Origin: Sulfitobacter maritimus
GTDB taxonomy: Bacteria; Pseudomonadota; Alphaproteobacteria; Rhodobacterales; Rhodobacteraceae
Length of the DNA stretch: 64,000 nucleotides
Reading direction: 5' to 3'
Assembly: GCF_013346665.1 (NCBI RefSeq)
Contig: NZ_JABVBB010000037.1
Span: 128,540 to 192,539 of the forward strand
How positions within the stretch are numbered: the stretch's first letter is position 1; the number at the start of each line of letters is the position of its first letter. This document shows positions 61,918 through 64,000 of this stretch, piece after piece. Position numbers and translations under genes: made by a program. The notes beneath the pieces were generated by a model. It made no database searches. It saw nothing but the letters and a program-made list of their open reading frames with translations, and was not told the origin of the DNA.

Positions 61918-62769
61918 ATGGCTAACTTGTTTTCGAGTGTCACTCCTAAAGCTGCAAAATCCATTGCGAGTGCAGCTCAGGTATCATCGGGAGTGCCGAT
62001 ACCGCCACAAAGCTTGCTTCCTATTCTGTCGGCAGCTGACTGGGAGCAATTTACCCACGAATGGCTCTGGTTCTACAAGAACAATGGCACATATCACGAT
62101 GTAAACAAATATTCCGGAGCCGGCGACCTCGGCCTCGATCTTGTAGCCTTCACATCGGCAAAGGGTTTTGATGAGGCTTGGGATAGCTTCCAGTGTAAGC
62201 AATACGGTCACGCACTTCAGCCAACCGACATCTATCCAGAAATAGGAAAGATTATTTATCATTCGTTTCGGAAGACGCCGCCCTTCAATCAGAGCGCGCG
62301 CGTCCCTCGTCGCCATGTATTTATATGCCCGCATGGCGTCGGAATCACAGTCGGACGCTGGCTGAAAGACCCGCAACGCTTCAAGGACGAAGTGCGAAAA
62401 GTCTGGGAAACGCATTGTGTTCCCAAAATCGCTAAAGAGCTGACGGCTCCTCTCGAAGGAGAGTTGCTGGCTTACTTCGATGCATTTGATTTTTCAATAT
62501 TCGATGATGAAGCGGCGGTCGATTTGATAGCAATCCACGAACTGACACCGTTTCACCGGCCACGCTTTGGTGGCGGCCTGCCGCCCGTCTCTCCGGCATC
62601 TCCGCCGCCGGATGAACCGGCAGAGCATGAGAGCGTTTACCTAAAAAAGCTCATGGATGCCTATGGTGACCATCTTGGAGCGCCGGTAAGCAACCACTCA
62701 GAGCTGAATGAAACGCTGGGCGGGCACTACAAAAGACAGCGCGTATTCTTCTATCATGCTGAGTCGCTG
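61918..62769 (+). pseudogene. Mrr-like nuclease with ABC-3C-type C-terminal domain, truncated by IS
   Basis: The start ATG 61918 follows a strong AGGAGG. 284 residues are left before the IS3 element at 62770. The N-terminal half is a PD-(D/E)xK restriction-endonuclease fold: SGAGDLGLDLVAF supplies the Asp and FQCKQY the QxK, in the Mrr spacing. The part before the break (VYLKKLMDAYGDHLG, HYKRQRVFFYHAESLW) resembles the C-terminal domain of effectors of ABC-three-component conflict systems. The insertion adds about 13 foreign residues and a stop at 62811. The rest of the gene, and the ABC ATPase and middle component, would lie beyond the window. Confidence 0.65.
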
Positions 62770-62807
62770 TGGACCTGTCCCGCTTTCGTGCCGCCCCAAG
62801 TGCTCGT

Positions 62808-63665
62808 TTAAGCCACTTTCCGTTCGAAGGCGACGGGGCTTTTCCAGCCCAGTGCTGAGTGGCGTCGCCGTGGGTTGTAGAAGCCGTTGATGTATTCAAA
62901 GATCGCCATCTCAGCTTGCCGCCGTGTTTCCCATGACCTGCGCCAAATGAGTTCAGCTTTGATGGTTTTGAAGAAGGTCTCGACGACAGCATTGTCGTAA
63001 CAATTGCCCTTGCCAGACATCGACACCTTGAAGCCTTGCTGGCGCAGAAGTTTCTGGTAGTCGTGCGAACAATATTGCGACCCGCGATCCGTATGGTGGA
63101 TGCAGCTCTTGGGCGGTGCCCTGAACGCAATTGCCATCTTCAAAGCCCGTATTGCCAAGTCTCGTTTCATACGGTTGCTGACCGCCCAGCCGATCACGCG
63201 CCTTGAATGCAGGTCGAGGATGACAGCCAAATACAGCCATCCCTCACGCGTCCAGACATAGCTGATGTCACCGGCCCATTTCTGGTTCGGTTGGTCAGCC
63301 ATAAAATCCCGGTCCAGCAGGTTTGGCGCAATATTGAACTTGTGATCACTGTCTGTCGTCACCTTGTGTTTACGGGTTCGCACCACGGATATGCCGTTCT
63401 GGCGCATCAAACGACCCACACGGCGGTGACCGATATTCAGGCCGATCTCCTTCAGTTCTTCTGTCATGCGCGGCCTGCCATAGCTGCCCAGGCTGAGACG
63501 GGATTGTTCTTTGATGTGCGCCAAGGTGACCAGATCAGACCGCTGTCTGCGGCTGGCAGGACGGCTTCGGAATGCTCGCAAACCGCGCGAACTGACACCG
63601 ACAACGTGACACAAGCGGTTCACGGGGAAGTGGCTCCGGTGTTCCTCGACAAACCTAAATCTCAT
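62808..63665 (-). CDS. IS3-family transposase, OrfB (DDE catalytic part)
   Basis: 285 residues. An N-terminal HTH_21 region (VSSRGLRAFRSRP, YGRPRMTEELKEIG) precedes the retroviral-type integrase core: WAGDISYVWTREGWLYLAVILDLHSRRVIGW with the first Asp, HHTDRGSQYCS with the second, and the glutamate in NAVVETFFKTIKAE, making an intact DDE set. The ATG at 63665 overlaps the orfA stop (ATGA). The functional OrfAB protein would arise by -1 frameshifting at AAAAAAG, 63695-63701. Frame intact, so the IS may be active. Confidence 0.95.
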   Translation of the reverse strand: MRFRFVEEHRSHFPVNRLCHVVGVSSRGLRAFRSRPASRRQRSDLVTLAHIKEQSRLSLGSYGRPRMTEELKEIGLNIGHRRVGRLMRQNGISVVRTRKHKVTTDSDHKFNIAPNLLDRDFMADQPNQKWAGDISYVWTREGWLYLAVILDLHSRRVIGWAVSNRMKRDLAIRALKMAIAFRAPPKSCIHHTDRGSQYCSHDYQKLLRQQGFKVSMSGKGNCYDNAVVETFFKTIKAELIWRRSWETRRQAEMAIFEYINGFYNPRRRHSALGWKSPVAFERKVA

Positions 63666-63937
63666 TGCTTTAGGCCCGCAAAGAACTGGGTGGCCTTTTT
63701 TAGGATTTCCCTCTCCTCCTTGAGAAGACGGTTCTCGCGCCGAAGTCGCTCATTCTCTTGGGCGAGGCTCAAATCCTCTTTCGACACCACGTCTGTGCCT
63801 CGGTGCGCGGTGATCCATTTGTTAAGCGTCGACATGCCAACACCCAGATCGTCAGCCACCTGCTTGCGCGTCAGCCCACTCGTCAGTGCGATACGCACCG
63901 CATCCTGGCGGAATTCGTCCGTCCGTTTCAGTCCCAT
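63662..63937 (-). CDS. IS3-family transposase, OrfA (helix-turn-helix part)
   Basis: 91 residues. A helix-turn-helix of the HTH_8/IS3 OrfA type (RTDEFRQDAVRIALTSG, RKQVADDLGVGMSTLNKWI) is followed by a leucine zipper (NERLRRENRLLKEEREILKK). The slippery heptamer AAAAAAG (minus strand, 63695-63701) sits within codons for ILKKAT, the classic IS3 frameshift place. The protein alone usually inhibits transposition by binding the ends. Confidence 0.95.
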   Translation of the reverse strand: MGLKRTDEFRQDAVRIALTSGLTRKQVADDLGVGMSTLNKWITAHRGTDVVSKEDLSLAQENERLRRENRLLKEEREILKKATQFFAGLKQ

Positions 63938-64000
63938 AGTTCATCTCCTTTGTTGCAGTAAATGCTATCAAAGGAGCGGCATCAAACTGCGACAGGTCCA

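Larger units (their letters stand above)
62770..64000 (-). mobile_element. IS3-family insertion sequence
   Basis: 1231 bp. The terminal inverted repeats are 62770-62797 and 63973-64000: both start TGGACCTGTC from outside and match at 22 of 28 positions. Two overlapping frames, orfA and orfB, on the minus strand encode the transposase. TG and CA ends are typical of IS3. The right end coincides with the last base of the window, so the target duplication cannot be checked. The insertion interrupts a nuclease gene. Confidence 0.92.

Noticed and set aside
1..64000. CRISPR arrays and rRNA genes
   Set aside because: No regularly spaced repeats with unique spacers and no rRNA-like sequence were seen; the only short tandem repeats are those at 40457-40506 and 59685-59708.

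Overview
The window looks like chromosome of a marine alphaproteobacterium of the order Rhodobacterales (Roseobacter group). The grounds are high GC with overlapping ATGA/TTGA gene junctions, GTA head-spike genes of the R. capsulatus rcc01079/rcc01080 type, a hisS-hisZ-hisG operon, a B12-dependent NrdJ next to DUF1489, xdhABC, and DMGDH-type flavoproteins. Genus cannot be fixed from sequence reading alone.

Layout. 1-3011: the end of an L-threonate catabolic operon (ltnD-otnK-otnC-otnI). 3012-17999: a surface-polysaccharide block. It starts with two GTA/phage-like spike genes (ghsA, ghsB), followed on the other strand by a chain of coupled genes (sulfotransferase, Wzy-like polymerase, acyltransferase, Wzx-like flippase, glycosyltransferase), a VapBC-type toxin-antitoxin pair, two GT4 glycosyltransferases, a PPP-type phosphatase, a decayed yjbH and a Wzc/ExoP-like tyrosine kinase. 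This block is bracketed by an 18-bp direct repeat of the 3' end of tRNA-Gln(UUG), the footprint expected of an integrated element, although no integrase remains. 18058-30960: housekeeping metabolism: an MDR oxidoreductase, an SH3 protein, a 2-hydroxyacid dehydrogenase, gamma-glutamyltransferase with a D-lactate-dehydrogenase-like flavoprotein, a DMGDH-like demethylase with a coupled membrane protein, and a four-gene run GST-AKR-DUF938-GH25. 31024-40336: one long minus-strand operon, xdhA-xdhB-xdhC followed by a complete BMP/NupOPQ-type ABC importer, which reads as purine uptake plus xanthine oxidation. 40457-48430: dnaE, a small lipoprotein, slyX, hisS-hisZ-hisG. 48695-55515: a LivGHMKF-type importer ending in an acyl-CoA synthetase, suggesting uptake and CoA activation of a carboxylic acid. 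55522-58433: DUF1489 and nrdJ.

58434-64000 is accessory DNA: three small unrecognised genes, about 1.1 kb without convincing genes, a tiny glycine-rich membrane protein, and a gene for an Mrr-like nuclease fused to what looks like an ABC-3C (ABC three-component conflict system) C-terminal domain. That gene is cut by an IS3-family element whose outer end coincides with the window edge.

The parts most worth a second look are the tRNA-Gln-flanked polysaccharide/GTA-spike island and the IS-interrupted candidate ABC-3C defence effector at the right end.
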